Assembly (NCBI GenBank): GCA_017467865.1
Contig: JAFUKG010000026.1
Span: 1 to 42,116 of the forward strand
Source of the DNA: Clostridia bacterium
GTDB lineage: Bacteria > Bacillota > Clostridia > Oscillospirales > SIG627
Length of the DNA: 42,116 nt
Reading direction: 5' to 3'
Positions 1-7,656 of this stretch are shown here, piece by piece. The notes under the pieces are model-generated. The model ran no database searches, was not told where the DNA came from, and saw only the letters and a list, made by a program, of their open reading frames with translations. Position 1 is the first letter of the stretch, and every line of letters begins with the position of its first letter. Position numbers and translations under genes: made by a program.

Positions 1-1
1 C

Positions 2-106
2 GATGAATTGAAAAGATATATTGATTACTACAACAACGAAAGAATTTCTATGAAACTAAAAGGAATGAGTCCGGTGCAATACCGAACTCATTCACAAGCA
101 AGTTAA
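2..106 (+). CDS. IS3-family transposase (OrfB, integrase core), C-terminal end only
   Basis: The open frame from base 2 to the TAA at 104-106 codes 34 residues containing [10 protein letters not shown] and KGMSPVQYR. This is the usual C-terminal signature of IS3/IS150-type DDE transposases (YNxxRIxxxLKGxSPxxYR). The rest of the gene lies left of the window, so intactness and the DDE residues cannot be judged. It runs toward ruvX, which is on the opposite strand. The family call is firm. The IS subgroup cannot be told from 34 residues. Confidence 0.75.
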   Translation, partial: DELKRYIDYYNNERISMKLKGMSPVQYRTHSQAS

Positions 107-159
107 TATTTAATTTTGTCTAAACTTTGGGGTTCGCTTCATCAACACTTTGGGGTGCA
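107..159 (+). mobile_element. Probable right end of the IS3-type element
   Basis: The sequence just after the transposase stop contains ACTTTGGGG twice, at 124-132 and 147-155. The second copy runs into GTGCA, ending at 159. IS3-family termini usually end in CA (TG on the other strand), so 159 is the best candidate outer end and the first copy may be an internal transposase-binding repeat. The left end and target duplication are outside the window, so the boundary is inferred. Confidence 0.4.
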
Positions 160-272
160 TATTAATTTTATTACATAGGAAATTGCATCGCAATTGCTTG
201 TAAAAAATAAAGTCTACCTATAAAAAATGTGAGCGTTAGCGAACATACAATAAGTTGCCGAAGGCGACTTTT
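160..272. other. Spacer between IS end and ruvX with small hairpins
   Basis: There is no coding potential here. Two short dyads are visible: AATTGC-ATC-GCAATT at 181-195, and the terminator-like hairpin at 252-270 listed separately. A third, imperfect one surrounds GCGTTAGC near 231-238. The style (tiny stems, 3-4 nt loops such as GAA, GTTA) resembles the array at 27600-27796, in degenerate form. Confidence 0.5.
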
Positions 273-276
273 TTAT
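252..276 (+). terminator. Intrinsic terminator facing ruvX
   Basis: AAGTTGCC-GAA-GGCGACTT (252-270) forms an 8-bp stem with one T-G wobble and a GAA loop. It is followed on the plus strand by a run of T (269-274) and then T/C-rich sequence. It would stop transcripts leaving the IS element. On the minus strand it directly follows the ruvX stop, but the T-tract there is poor, so it is at best a weak terminator for ruvX. Confidence 0.6.
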
Positions 277-692
277 TTTCTCTTTCTCTTATCAATAAAG
301 CTTTGCAAAATAATTTCTGCCGCAACAGTATCCACAATGCCCCGCTTTTTCGATTTCTTAGTCCCCGACATATTCATAAAGGAATAAGCCGAAACGGTAG
401 TGCATCTTTCATCGGTTGTTTCAATGGGCAGGTCAGTAAGGGTTTTTAAAATCTCGATAAAGGCAAGAGTATTTTCAACTCTGAACCCTCTTGTGCCGTC
501 CATATTGAGGGGGAGTCCTACTACAATCATCTCTACGCCCTCATTTTTGGCTATTTCGGCAGAAATCTCTGCTGCCCCTCGCATTCCTCTTACCTTTTCG
601 GTACGAAGCCCTGTGGCGATTATTTCGTCTTTGTCGCAGGTGGCAAATCCCACCCTTGCGTCTCCGTAATCAATAGCAAGAATTCTGATAAT
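273..692 (-). CDS. ruvX: RuvX/YqgF Holliday-junction resolvase-like nuclease with non-canonical start
   Basis: This is an RNase-H-fold protein of the RuvX/YqgF family, linked to 16S rRNA 5'-end maturation and proposed as a Holliday junction resolvase. The visible motifs are IDYGDARVG at the N-terminus (first catalytic Asp), the strand MIVVGLPLNMDG, TTDERCTT, and the terminal acidic block IVDTVAAEIIL. The first ATG/GTG/TTG in frame is the GTG at 653, but starting there would delete the catalytic IDYGD motif. In-frame codons continue upstream to the TAA of the preceding gene at 702-704 with no standard start. An AAGGAAG ribosome site at 698-704 points to ATT (690-692) or ATC (687-689). That gives 138-139 residues, the normal family length. 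It is 9 bp downstream of the preceding membrane-protein gene and co-transcribed with it. Confidence 0.85.
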   Translation of the reverse strand: MIRILAIDYGDARVGFATCDKDEIIATGLRTEKVRGMRGAAEISAEIAKNEGVEMIVVGLPLNMDGTRGFRVENTLAFIEILKTLTDLPIETTDERCTTVSAYSFMNMSGTKKSKKRGIVDTVAAEIILQSFIDKRKRK

Positions 693-701
693 TACACTTC
701 C

Positions 702-1901
702 TTAATCAATAAATTTTATAAGTATATCTTTTCCCTCGCCGTAAACAGTGGCAAGAAGCATCGAGTCACCGAAAATATCAACCTGTCCCTTTTCGTTCTT
801 TTCAAGGTTGAGAGGGAGAGGTGACTCAATGGCGAGGAATGTCTCTTTTAAGGTTTCGAGATTGAATACCGACACCGAAGAAACTACATTGTCGTTGTTT
901 TTATAGGTATAAGAGAATATAACGTCGTTCTTTGAATTTCCGTCAAGGTCACAGACTTCAAGGTCAATTACGCCCTCTCCGCCTACGTGCTTTCCTAAGG
1001 CAAAAATATCACCGCAGTAGACAAGATAGGTAGTATTTCCCGCCTTAAAAATATTTGCTCCCGTCTCATCGAAAAAGCCGTCAGGCGCTATATCCGCAGC
1101 TGAGTCAATAGTATCAGCAATATTTAAATGCTTCTTTTCGGCATATTCCGAGAGCATAAGCTTGAACTCGTCAACCCCCACGTTTTCGGGAGTTTTCTCA
1201 ACGGGCATTTCGGGTTTGTCGGGATATACGTAAGAGAACATATCTCTGAATACACTTAAATTGCAACGCTCCCGTTCTTCCACCTCTTTCTTGCCATTTG
1301 TCAGGGTGACGGGGTAGCGTATACAGATAAGAGTGCTTTCTGGAAGAAGCTTGAAGCCGGGGAGGTAATATACTTCAAGGTCACTGAGATACACAGCGTA
1401 TTCATTTATTGCAAAATCGGGAGTGTACCCAAGAGCCTCAGAGAGGGGCATGAGCACGTTGGTGTCCTTGGCGACGTTAAAATATTTTTCATCAAGGAGA
1501 TAAATCATAGAATCTCCCGCGATGATTTGAGCTGCAAAGCTTTCACCAACTGTTCTTTGAACGTCGTAAGAGGTATATCCCGTGGCAAAATCTCCGCTTT
1601 CGTCATCAAAGTTATCCTCAGGGTCAAGAGCGGTGAGTTCAATGTAATCTATATACTTTTTGCCGTCATTGTTGTAGTCCTCCTTCATCACAAGGGAAAT
1701 GGACTCCTGTATATGGTTTTCACCCTGAAATGCAATAGCGGCAGGACCCATATATAAAAAGTTTGCATCGGGCTTGTCTTTGGTAAAAAGCTGAACAGTA
1801 GCAACAACTATAAACATTACGAAAATGGGAACTACAATGATTGCAACCTTGTTGTGATACCAGAGGTTTTCAAGCTTCTGACGGAAGGTCATTTTTTCCA
1901 C
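702..1901 (-). CDS. Single-pass membrane protein of unknown function
   Basis: This 399-residue protein is not matched to a named family. Residues about 15-40 form one hydrophobic helix (VAIIVVPIFVMFIVVATVQLF) preceded by Lys/Arg, so the protein is a type II, cytoplasm-in/large-exterior anchor. The rest is acidic and beta-rich, including DYNNDGKKY and DLDGNSKNDVIF, which look like calcium-loop (EF-hand/FG-GAP-like) segments. The start is GTG at 1901, with AAGGA 7 bp upstream. It has its own good promoter (1932-1960) and overlaps closely with ruvX downstream. A surface-exposed, possibly metal-stabilised beta domain is inference. Confidence 0.7.
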   Translation of the reverse strand: MEKMTFRQKLENLWYHNKVAIIVVPIFVMFIVVATVQLFTKDKPDANFLYMGPAAIAFQGENHIQESISLVMKEDYNNDGKKYIDYIELTALDPEDNFDDESGDFATGYTSYDVQRTVGESFAAQIIAGDSMIYLLDEKYFNVAKDTNVLMPLSEALGYTPDFAINEYAVYLSDLEVYYLPGFKLLPESTLICIRYPVTLTNGKKEVEERERCNLSVFRDMFSYVYPDKPEMPVEKTPENVGVDEFKLMLSEYAEKKHLNIADTIDSAADIAPDGFFDETGANIFKAGNTTYLVYCGDIFALGKHVGGEGVIDLEVCDLDGNSKNDVIFSYTYKNNDNVVSSVSVFNLETLKETFLAIESPLPLNLEKNEKGQVDIFGDSMLLATVYGEGKDILIKFID

Positions 1902-1931
1902 AATTTATTCCTTCTTTCTTTTTTATAACTC

Positions 1932-1960
1932 ATTATATAAAATATTCTTCTTAAAGTCAA
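1932..1960 (-). promoter_or_regulatory. Sigma-A promoter for the membrane-protein/ruvX pair
   Basis: Read on the minus strand: TTGACT at 1955-1960, a 17-bp spacer, and TATAAT at 1932-1937, 31 bp upstream of the GTG start at 1901. It sits between the end of the MATE gene and the next gene. Confidence 0.75.
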
Positions 1961-1971
1961 TTAATAAACTG

Positions 1972-3321
1972 TTACAACTCTTTGTGGGTTAATCTGTTTA
2001 AGTGATAATAGCAGGGCGGAATTACAACAATAAGTGCACCAAGCCAGGCAGCCGACTCTACAAAGTATATAGAGTTCGTGCCAAAACTATCATAAATAAA
2101 GGTTGCAAATACTACTCTCATAATAAATTCTGCAATTCCCGAAAGCATAGACCAAAAGGAATTTCCGATTGCCTGCAATGAGGAGCGGTAAAGATATAAA
2201 AGATAAAGAATTGGCAGAGAAATAAGCATAACAAAGAGATATTTAAAGGCAATATCAAGGGACTCTGGGGCTCCTGCTTCTTCCTGTGAAATAAACAAGG
2301 ATAAAAAGAATTTTCCCGTTATAAGCATTAACACCATTACGATGAGAGAAAGTACTATAAGTATAACGAAGGATGCTTTAAATCCCGATTTTACTCTGTC
2401 AAGCTTTTTTGCTCCATAGTTTTGTGACATAAAAGTGGTTATGGCATTTCCCAGTGCAATAGCGGTGCCCTCAAACATTCCATAAATTCTGTTCGTTGCA
2501 GTATAGCCCGCAATGAATACACTGCCCTCAAGATTAACTGCTCCTTGAAGTACAATACCGCCCACCGCAAGAATTGCATTCTGAAAACCGAGAGGCAGTG
2601 AAAATACTATTACCTCGCGAATAACCTTAAAATCGGGGATAAGGTCGCTTTTTTTCAGGTCTACAATTTCGATGTTCTTGATTTGTATAACGCAGTAAAT
2701 AAAGGAAATAAGCTGAGATATAACGGATGCAAACGCCGCACCAAAAACACCCCACGGAATTACCATAACAAAAAGTAAGTCAAGTCCTACGTTCAAAACT
2801 GCCGAAATTATCATTGCAATGAGGGGAGAGCGTCCGTCACCAAAGGCACGAAGCACCGAGGAGGTGAGGTTATATCCCATAATAGCCAGCGTTCCGCCTA
2901 TCATAACGTAAAGGTAAAGGGCTGCATCGTCGATGATGTCCGACGGCGTTTTTAAAAGCTCCAAAAGGGGGCGGGTGGCAATAATTCCAACCACCGTCAA
3001 AATAATACCTATTATAAAAGAAAGGAAAACCGACGTTCCAAGATACTTATTCAGCATTTCTTTATTACCCATACCGAAATATCTTGAAATGAAGGTAGAA
3101 AAGCCATAGGTAAGGGCAAGTATCGTCCATAGAATAAGTCCATATATCCAGGTTGTACACCCTACCGCCGCAAGCGCCGAAACACCTACACCTCTGCCTA
3201 CAATGGCGGTGTCAACAATAGTGTAAAGCTGTTGCCCGATGTTAGTTACTATAATAGGAAAGGCAAAGCCGAGAATTAGCTTTGAAGGATTTCCCGTGGT
3301 CATATTTGTAATTTTGCTCAT
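1972..3321 (-). CDS. MATE-family multidrug/cation exporter
   Basis: This 449-residue polytopic protein is of the usual MATE length, with about 12 hydrophobic helices in two repeated halves. The N-terminus (MTTGNPSKLILGFAFPIIV, then QQLYTIVDTAIVGR) is the typical NorM/DinF-like start, and TNRIYGMFEGTAIALG with QNYGA is the matching second-half signature. Family members export cationic drugs or metabolites using Na+ or H+ gradients in the cytoplasmic membrane. The substrate cannot be predicted. ATG at 3321 is preceded by AGGTG at good spacing. It has a promoter at 3351-3379 and is probably monocistronic, since the next gene has its own promoter. Confidence 0.9.
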   Translation of the reverse strand: MSKITNMTTGNPSKLILGFAFPIIVTNIGQQLYTIVDTAIVGRGVGVSALAAVGCTTWIYGLILWTILALTYGFSTFISRYFGMGNKEMLNKYLGTSVFLSFIIGIILTVVGIIATRPLLELLKTPSDIIDDAALYLYVMIGGTLAIMGYNLTSSVLRAFGDGRSPLIAMIISAVLNVGLDLLFVMVIPWGVFGAAFASVISQLISFIYCVIQIKNIEIVDLKKSDLIPDFKVIREVIVFSLPLGFQNAILAVGGIVLQGAVNLEGSVFIAGYTATNRIYGMFEGTAIALGNAITTFMSQNYGAKKLDRVKSGFKASFVILIVLSLIVMVLMLITGKFFLSLFISQEEAGAPESLDIAFKYLFVMLISLPILYLLYLYRSSLQAIGNSFWSMLSGIAEFIMRVVFATFIYDSFGTNSIYFVESAAWLGALIVVIPPCYYHLNRLTHKEL

Positions 3322-3350
3322 ATTTCACCTATGTTGTTGTTTATGTGGTT

Positions 3351-3379
3351 ATTGTAGCATAAACAAAGTATTTATTCAA
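3351..3379 (-). promoter_or_regulatory. Sigma-A promoter for the MATE gene
   Basis: Minus strand: TTGAAT at 3374-3379, a 17-bp spacer, and TACAAT at 3351-3356, about 30 bp upstream of the ATG at 3321. It lies just downstream of the terminator of the preceding unit. Confidence 0.7.
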
Positions 3380-3385
3380 GTATAA

Positions 3386-3414
3386 AAGAGCTTTTACTAA
3401 AAGTAAAAGCTCTT
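3386..3414 (-). terminator. Terminator of the nucleotidyltransferase unit
   Basis: A perfect 13-bp stem, AAGAGCTTTTACT with its complement, around an AAA loop (386-398 / 402-414, adding 3000). On the minus strand it follows the nucleotidyltransferase stop and is followed by TTTATACTTG. Confidence 0.75.
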
Positions 3415-3428
3415 AAAACAGGCTTCAA

Positions 3429-4178
3429 TTATTTCTGTGTGCGTTCAACTAAAATCTTTTCACAGATTTCCAAATCCTCGGGAGTGTTGATACCTCTTAA
3501 ATCGTTACCATCCTTCGTCAGATAAGTGTCAACTTTCATTCCATTTTTCACCATAAGCTCAGCGACTTCGGTAAGGTAGTATTCGTTTTGCACGTTGTTG
3601 CATCCAATCAAAGGAAGCATTTTAAACAGCGACTTTGAGTTGAATACCATAACGCCCGAGAAAAGCTCTTTGATTTTTGCCTGCTCAGGGGTGCAGTCCT
3701 TGCCTTCAACAATGGCGGCGAACTTACCGTTCTCATCTCTTGTTATTCTCGCCCAAAGAGTGAGCTCTGGATTTTCTGCTGTCATAAGTGTACAATCGGC
3801 ACCGCTTTCTTCATGCTGACGGCACATCTTTTCCATTTCGTCACGGCGGAAGAGTGGCATATCACCGAAGGTAACAAGCACTGTTCCGTCAAAATCCTCG
3901 AACATGGGTGCACATTTCATAACGGCGTCACCCGTACCAAGCTGTTCCTTTTGCTCCGCATATTTGAATTTGTTACCGAAATGCTCGATAATTTTTTCTT
4001 TAGCATAGCCTACAACAATGTATATATCGCTGTCATCAATAAATCCAACGTTTTCAAGAACTATGTCAAGCATAGGTCTGCCGTTAACGGCAAACATAGC
4101 CTTCGGCAAGTCACCGCTAAGCTTTTGAAGGCGCTTTCCTCTTCCGCCTGCGGGAATTATCGCTCTTCTAGAAATCAT
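3429..4178 (-). CDS. Sugar-1-phosphate nucleotidyltransferase (GlmU N-domain-like)
   Basis: A 249-residue stand-alone nucleotidyltransferase. IIPAGGRGKRL (residues 7-17) with KAMFAVNGRPML is the nucleotide-binding start, LGTGDAV matches the GlmU uridyl-binding loop, VTFGDMPLFR is the metal-binding Asp strand, and NEYYLTE is the GlmU-type substrate loop. It lacks the left-handed beta-helix acetyltransferase half of GlmU, so it would only join NTP and sugar-1-phosphate (UDP-GlcNAc-like product inferred). It starts 18 bp after the sugar-1-kinase fusion gene, is probably cotranscribed with it, and likely uses its product: sugar to sugar-1-P to NDP-sugar, as in AmgK/MurU recycling. The exact sugar and nucleotide are not determined. 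Confidence 0.82.
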   Translation of the reverse strand: MISRRAIIPAGGRGKRLQKLSGDLPKAMFAVNGRPMLDIVLENVGFIDDSDIYIVVGYAKEKIIEHFGNKFKYAEQKEQLGTGDAVMKCAPMFEDFDGTVLVTFGDMPLFRRDEMEKMCRQHEESGADCTLMTAENPELTLWARITRDENGKFAAIVEGKDCTPEQAKIKELFSGVMVFNSKSLFKMLPLIGCNNVQNEYYLTEVAELMVKNGMKVDTYLTKDGNDLRGINTPEDLEICEKILVERTQK

Positions 4179-4196
4179 ATTTTCACCTACGTTCTT

Positions 4197-5909
4197 TTAT
4201 TTTATATCTGCCTTAAGTCCAAGGTCAGCATAAATATTTTTGAGAATTTTTTTAATTTCAGGAAGCTTTCTTTCCATATCCTCAAGAAGCTTAAGCTGAG
4301 TTCTCGACCTGTCAAGGTTTTGACCGGGATAAAATATGTTATAATAAGTATCACCGTTGATATGGTCCATAAGGAAGCGTATTCCATCTTCCGACGTAAT
4401 TATGAGAGAAGCATAGGGAAGAAGCTCAAGCTCTTCCTTTGTCAGAATATCACCGCAAGCTTCAAGATATCCTCTTGCATATTTTTCGTAAAGTCCAAGG
4501 TCGCAAGAAACCTTTGAAAGGTCTTTTTCATCGTCGGTAGCGGTGTTGGTACCTATTCTCATACTGTCTCCGTAATCGTAAAGCGGGGAGGATGGCATCA
4601 CTGTGTCAAGGTCGATGATTGCAACGGGTAAATGGGTTTTGTTATCAAAGAGAATATTGTTGAGATTACAGTCGTTATGACATATGCGGACGGGAATTTT
4701 TCCGCTTTCAAGAGCATCACTTATCATAGAAAATTTGTCTGCTCTCGCACGGATAAACTCAATTTCAGGCATAACGTTTTTCACCCTTCCTTTAGGGTCA
4801 AGGCTTATCGCGCTTTCTAAATCGTTATATCTGCTTTTTGTGTTATGGAAATTAGGTATTACTTCCTTTATGTGTTTTACGTCAATGTCGGACATTTCCT
4901 TCATAAAGCTTCCGAAAGCATTGCCCGCATGATAAAACGTTTCGGGGCTGTCGGGAATATCAAGGGAATAAACTCCGTCAAAATATGTAAGCATTCTCCA
5001 ACAACCTGAGTCATCCTTTAAGAATGAGCATCCGTCTTTTGTGGGGCGAAGAGTCTGTACACAGCCATTCATTCTCTTCCCCTGAAGCAAAAGCTTTCCT
5101 CTCAAATGCTCGGTGGTGAGCTTGAAGTTGTCCATAAGGGCATCTGTATCGGGAAATACGTTGGTATTAATTCTTTGAAGAGTGTACTTATGAGTGTGCC
5201 CTGTGTCAGAAAGAGTCTCAACCTTGTAGGTGCGGTTAATATAACCTTTGTTGATTTGAGTGATTTTTACTACGTCTCCGCGTATAGCGAATTTATCTAC
5301 TATGTTCTGAACCTCGTTGATAGGAGATGCTGATGGCAGGTCGGGTTCAAGTACAATATGAAGAGTTGCTCCGGGGTGCCTTGAAGAAAAGTCAACAAGA
5401 GCTACAACTTCAAGAATTCGTCTTAAAAATTTTGAAAAAGCAGAATTATTTTCTGCAACCTTGAAAAGATGACAGTACAGCAGTCTGATTGCTATGCTGA
5501 AAACTGCATAAATTGACGCGAATGAAACAAGAAGTACAAAGCTAACGGTGAAGACTTTGTACACTCTCGAAAGAATGGTACCTGTCAAAACAAGCAATGA
5601 GCCTCCAATTACGCTTGACAATATTTCAAACGAGAAGGTGCTTGTGGATCCGTAACGCAGAATTTGCTTGTAGCTTTTTGTTATAAATCTTGCTCCAAAT
5701 ATAAAAATATATCCTGCAAATAAATAAAAAATGCAGGTGTCCTGGGGTATCTTAACGGGGGATGAGGGGTGTACGATAAATAATACAAGCCAGCAAAGAA
5801 CGTAAAAAACAGTATCATAAAAAACCATAAGCCAACGTATCTTATCACGTGCTTTAATCGGTCCTTGATTGTTATTTACGTTAGCCTTTTTATTTGTTTC
5901 GTCTCTCAT
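4197..5909 (-). CDS. Four-helix membrane domain fused to a NahK-like sugar-1-kinase
   Basis: A 570-residue protein. Residues about 25-145 hold four hydrophobic helices with KSYKQILRYGS between helices 2 and 3, resembling the membrane half of CapD/PglF-type polysaccharide epimerases. The usual Rossmann and epimerase domains are absent. From about residue 205 the protein is an APH-fold kinase: YTLQRINTNVFPD (NahK-like), HNDCNLNN at 411-418 (catalytic Asp/Asn loop), DLDT at 433-436 (metal Asp), YDYGDSMR, and a C-terminal FLMDHINGDTYY as in N-acetylhexosamine 1-kinases. The predicted reaction is ATP-dependent C1 phosphorylation of an N-acetylated hexosamine at the membrane. I chose ATG 5909 because AGGAGA lies 7 bp upstream. 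A longer in-frame start at 6017 has no such site and lies in the leader. Substrate is inferred. Confidence 0.8.
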   Translation of the reverse strand: MRDETNKKANVNNNQGPIKARDKIRWLMVFYDTVFYVLCWLVLFIVHPSSPVKIPQDTCIFYLFAGYIFIFGARFITKSYKQILRYGSTSTFSFEILSSVIGGSLLVLTGTILSRVYKVFTVSFVLLVSFASIYAVFSIAIRLLYCHLFKVAENNSAFSKFLRRILEVVALVDFSSRHPGATLHIVLEPDLPSASPINEVQNIVDKFAIRGDVVKITQINKGYINRTYKVETLSDTGHTHKYTLQRINTNVFPDTDALMDNFKLTTEHLRGKLLLQGKRMNGCVQTLRPTKDGCSFLKDDSGCWRMLTYFDGVYSLDIPDSPETFYHAGNAFGSFMKEMSDIDVKHIKEVIPNFHNTKSRYNDLESAISLDPKGRVKNVMPEIEFIRARADKFSMISDALESGKIPVRICHNDCNLNNILFDNKTHLPVAIIDLDTVMPSSPLYDYGDSMRIGTNTATDDEKDLSKVSCDLGLYEKYARGYLEACGDILTKEELELLPYASLIITSEDGIRFLMDHINGDTYYNIFYPGQNLDRSRTQLKLLEDMERKLPEIKKILKNIYADLGLKADIK

Positions 5910-6035
5910 ATTTTGTCTCCTGTTTAGTTTTTTCTCCCGAATTTCGTGGGAGTTAATCTGTAATCTACAGGGAGTAGTGCGATAACAAAAAAATAAAATA
6001 TAATATTTTGTTAACAATTGTAAACCTCACAAATA
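5910..6035 (-). promoter_or_regulatory. Leader of the kinase/nucleotidyltransferase unit
   Basis: About 120 nt of untranslated leader separates the -10 box from the start codon. It contains two small dyads on the minus strand, CTGTA-GAT-TACAG and CTCCC/GGGAG around ACGAAATTC. Neither matches a riboswitch I know, and there is no T-tract after the second. Regulation is possible but unproven. Confidence 0.35.
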
Positions 6036-6064
6036 ATTGTATATTAAAAAAGTATTTTTGTCAA
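6036..6064 (-). promoter_or_regulatory. Sigma-A promoter for the kinase/nucleotidyltransferase unit
   Basis: Minus strand: TTGACA at 6059-6064, a 17-bp spacer, and TACAAT at 6036-6041. It lies between the lysS terminator and the kinase fusion gene. Confidence 0.75.
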
Positions 6065-6093
6065 GTCTGCCAAAAGATAACAGGCCGAGCAAC

Positions 6094-6131
6094 AAAAAAA
6101 GCCATGCAGATATTACGTGCATGGCTTTTTT
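6094..6131 (-). terminator. Terminator of the ftsE-lysS operon
   Basis: The stem GCCATGCA (6101-6108) pairs with TGCATGGC (6118-6125), flanked by A-run and T-run so the arms extend. On the minus strand it follows the lysS stop and ends in a T7 tract. It could work in both directions. Confidence 0.9.
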
Positions 6132-6142
6132 AAAAATAAAGT

Positions 6143-7642
6143 TTAATCAAGTGTCTTCATTGTTGGGAAGAGGAGAACGTCACGGATAGCCGCAGAGTCA
6201 GTGAGAAGCATACATAAACGGTCAATTCCGTAGCCTATACCGCCCGTGGGGGGCATACCGATTTCAAGAGCATTCATGAAGTCTTCATCGGTACGGTTTG
6301 CCTCTTCATCGCCTTGTGCAAGAAGCTCTTCCTGAGCCTTGAAGCGTTCTCTCTGGTCAATGGGATCGTTAAGCTCAGAGTAAGCATTGCACATTTCCCA
6401 TCCGTTCATAAACATTTCAAAACGCTCAACGTACTGAGGGTCAGAGGGCTTCTTCTTTGTAAGAGGAGAAATTTCAATGGGGTGGTCAGTAACGAATGTA
6501 GGCTGAATGAGGTGCTCTTCGGCAAACTCTTCAAAGAAGAGAGAGAGAATATCACCCTTCTTATGCCTGTCCTCATAGTGAACGCTGTGCTTGTCAGCAA
6601 CAGCCTTTGCCTCTTCGTCTGTCTTTATTTCATTAAAGTCCACACCGGAATATTTCTTAACCGCATCAACCATTGTAATGCGTTCAAAGGGCTTGCCAAG
6701 GTCCATTTCTACTCCGTTGTAAACAATGGTAGTAGTACCAAGCACCTCTTGTGCTATGTGGCGGAACATATTTTCTGTAAGGTCCATCATTCCGTTGTAA
6801 TCGGTATATGCCTGATAGAGCTCCATAAGAGTGAATTCAGGGTTGTGACGGGTATCAAGACCTTCGTTACGGAAAACTCGTCCTATCTCATAAACCTTTT
6901 CAAGACCTCCGACAATAAGACGCTTTAGGTAAAGCTCAAGAGAAATTCTAAGCTTAAAGTCCTCGTCAAGGGCATTGAAGTGAGTTTCAAAGGGACGCGC
7001 AGCAGCACCGCCTGCATTTGAAACAAGCATAGGTGTTTCAACCTCTATAAAGCCTTGAGCATCAAGGTACTTACGGATAGTGCTGATAATTTTTGAGCGC
7101 TTGATAAAGGTGTCCTTTACTTCGGGATTCATGATAATGTCAACGTATCTTTGACGGTAACGCATATCTGTGTTGGTAAGTCCGTGATACTTTTCTGGAA
7201 GTATCTGCAAGCTTTTCGTAAGAAGAGTGAGCTTTTCAGCATGTACAGAGGTTTCACCGGTCTTTGTCTTGAATACGTAGCCTTCAATTCCTATAATATC
7301 ACCAAGGTCAAGCTTCTTGAATTTTTTATATTCTTCCTCGCCAAGACTGTCACGGGATACGTAGCATTGAATCTGTCCCTGAAGGTCAAGAACACTGCAG
7401 AAGGATGCCTTTCCCATGATTCTCTTTGACATCATTCTTCCTGCAATGGAAACGTGAGTGTTCTCAAGTGTGTCAAAGTTTTTCTTTATTTCTTCGCTGT
7501 GGTGTGTCTGATTATATTTTGTTATTTCAAAAGGGTCTTCTCCCGCTTCCTGCAAAGAGGCAAGCTTTTCGTGTCTTACTCTTATTAAGTCGTTTACGTT
7601 AACTTCCTCTTGAGGAACAGCCTTTGTTTCAATATCTGCCAT
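6143..7642 (-). CDS. lysS: Lysyl-tRNA synthetase, class II
   Basis: This 499-residue enzyme charges tRNA-Lys in the cytoplasm. An N-terminal OB-fold anticodon-binding domain (about 60-170, VSIAGRMMSKRIMGKASF) is followed by the class II core. Motif 1 is around FIEVETPML, motif 2 is FRNEGLDTRHNPEFT, and motif 3 is GIGYGIDRLCMLLT near the C-terminus. Length is typical for bacterial LysS. ATG at 7642 has GGAGA 8 bp upstream. It is the last gene of the six-gene ftsE operon, 14 bp after greA, and there is no T-box leader. The greA-lysS pairing is common in Firmicutes. Confidence 0.97.
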   Translation of the reverse strand: MADIETKAVPQEEVNVNDLIRVRHEKLASLQEAGEDPFEITKYNQTHHSEEIKKNFDTLENTHVSIAGRMMSKRIMGKASFCSVLDLQGQIQCYVSRDSLGEEEYKKFKKLDLGDIIGIEGYVFKTKTGETSVHAEKLTLLTKSLQILPEKYHGLTNTDMRYRQRYVDIIMNPEVKDTFIKRSKIISTIRKYLDAQGFIEVETPMLVSNAGGAAARPFETHFNALDEDFKLRISLELYLKRLIVGGLEKVYEIGRVFRNEGLDTRHNPEFTLMELYQAYTDYNGMMDLTENMFRHIAQEVLGTTTIVYNGVEMDLGKPFERITMVDAVKKYSGVDFNEIKTDEEAKAVADKHSVHYEDRHKKGDILSLFFEEFAEEHLIQPTFVTDHPIEISPLTKKKPSDPQYVERFEMFMNGWEMCNAYSELNDPIDQRERFKAQEELLAQGDEEANRTDEDFMNALEIGMPPTGGIGYGIDRLCMLLTDSAAIRDVLLFPTMKTLD

Positions 7643-7656
7643 TTTTTCAGTCTCCG

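Noticed and set aside
273..653. ruvX starting at GTG 653
   Set aside because: It would remove the conserved IDYGDARVG strand with the catalytic Asp, and no ribosome site precedes it.
3813..4517. Plus-strand 234-residue ORF over the nucleotidyltransferase/kinase junction
   Set aside because: Antisense to two convincing genes, no ribosome site, no recognisable domain.
4197..6017. Kinase fusion starting at 6017
   Set aside because: The extra 36 codons lie in the leader, lack a ribosome site and are low-complexity. AGGAGA supports ATG 5909.
6314..6928. Plus-strand 204-residue ORF inside lysS
   Set aside because: Antisense shadow of a well-conserved synthetase. Composition follows the opposite strand.
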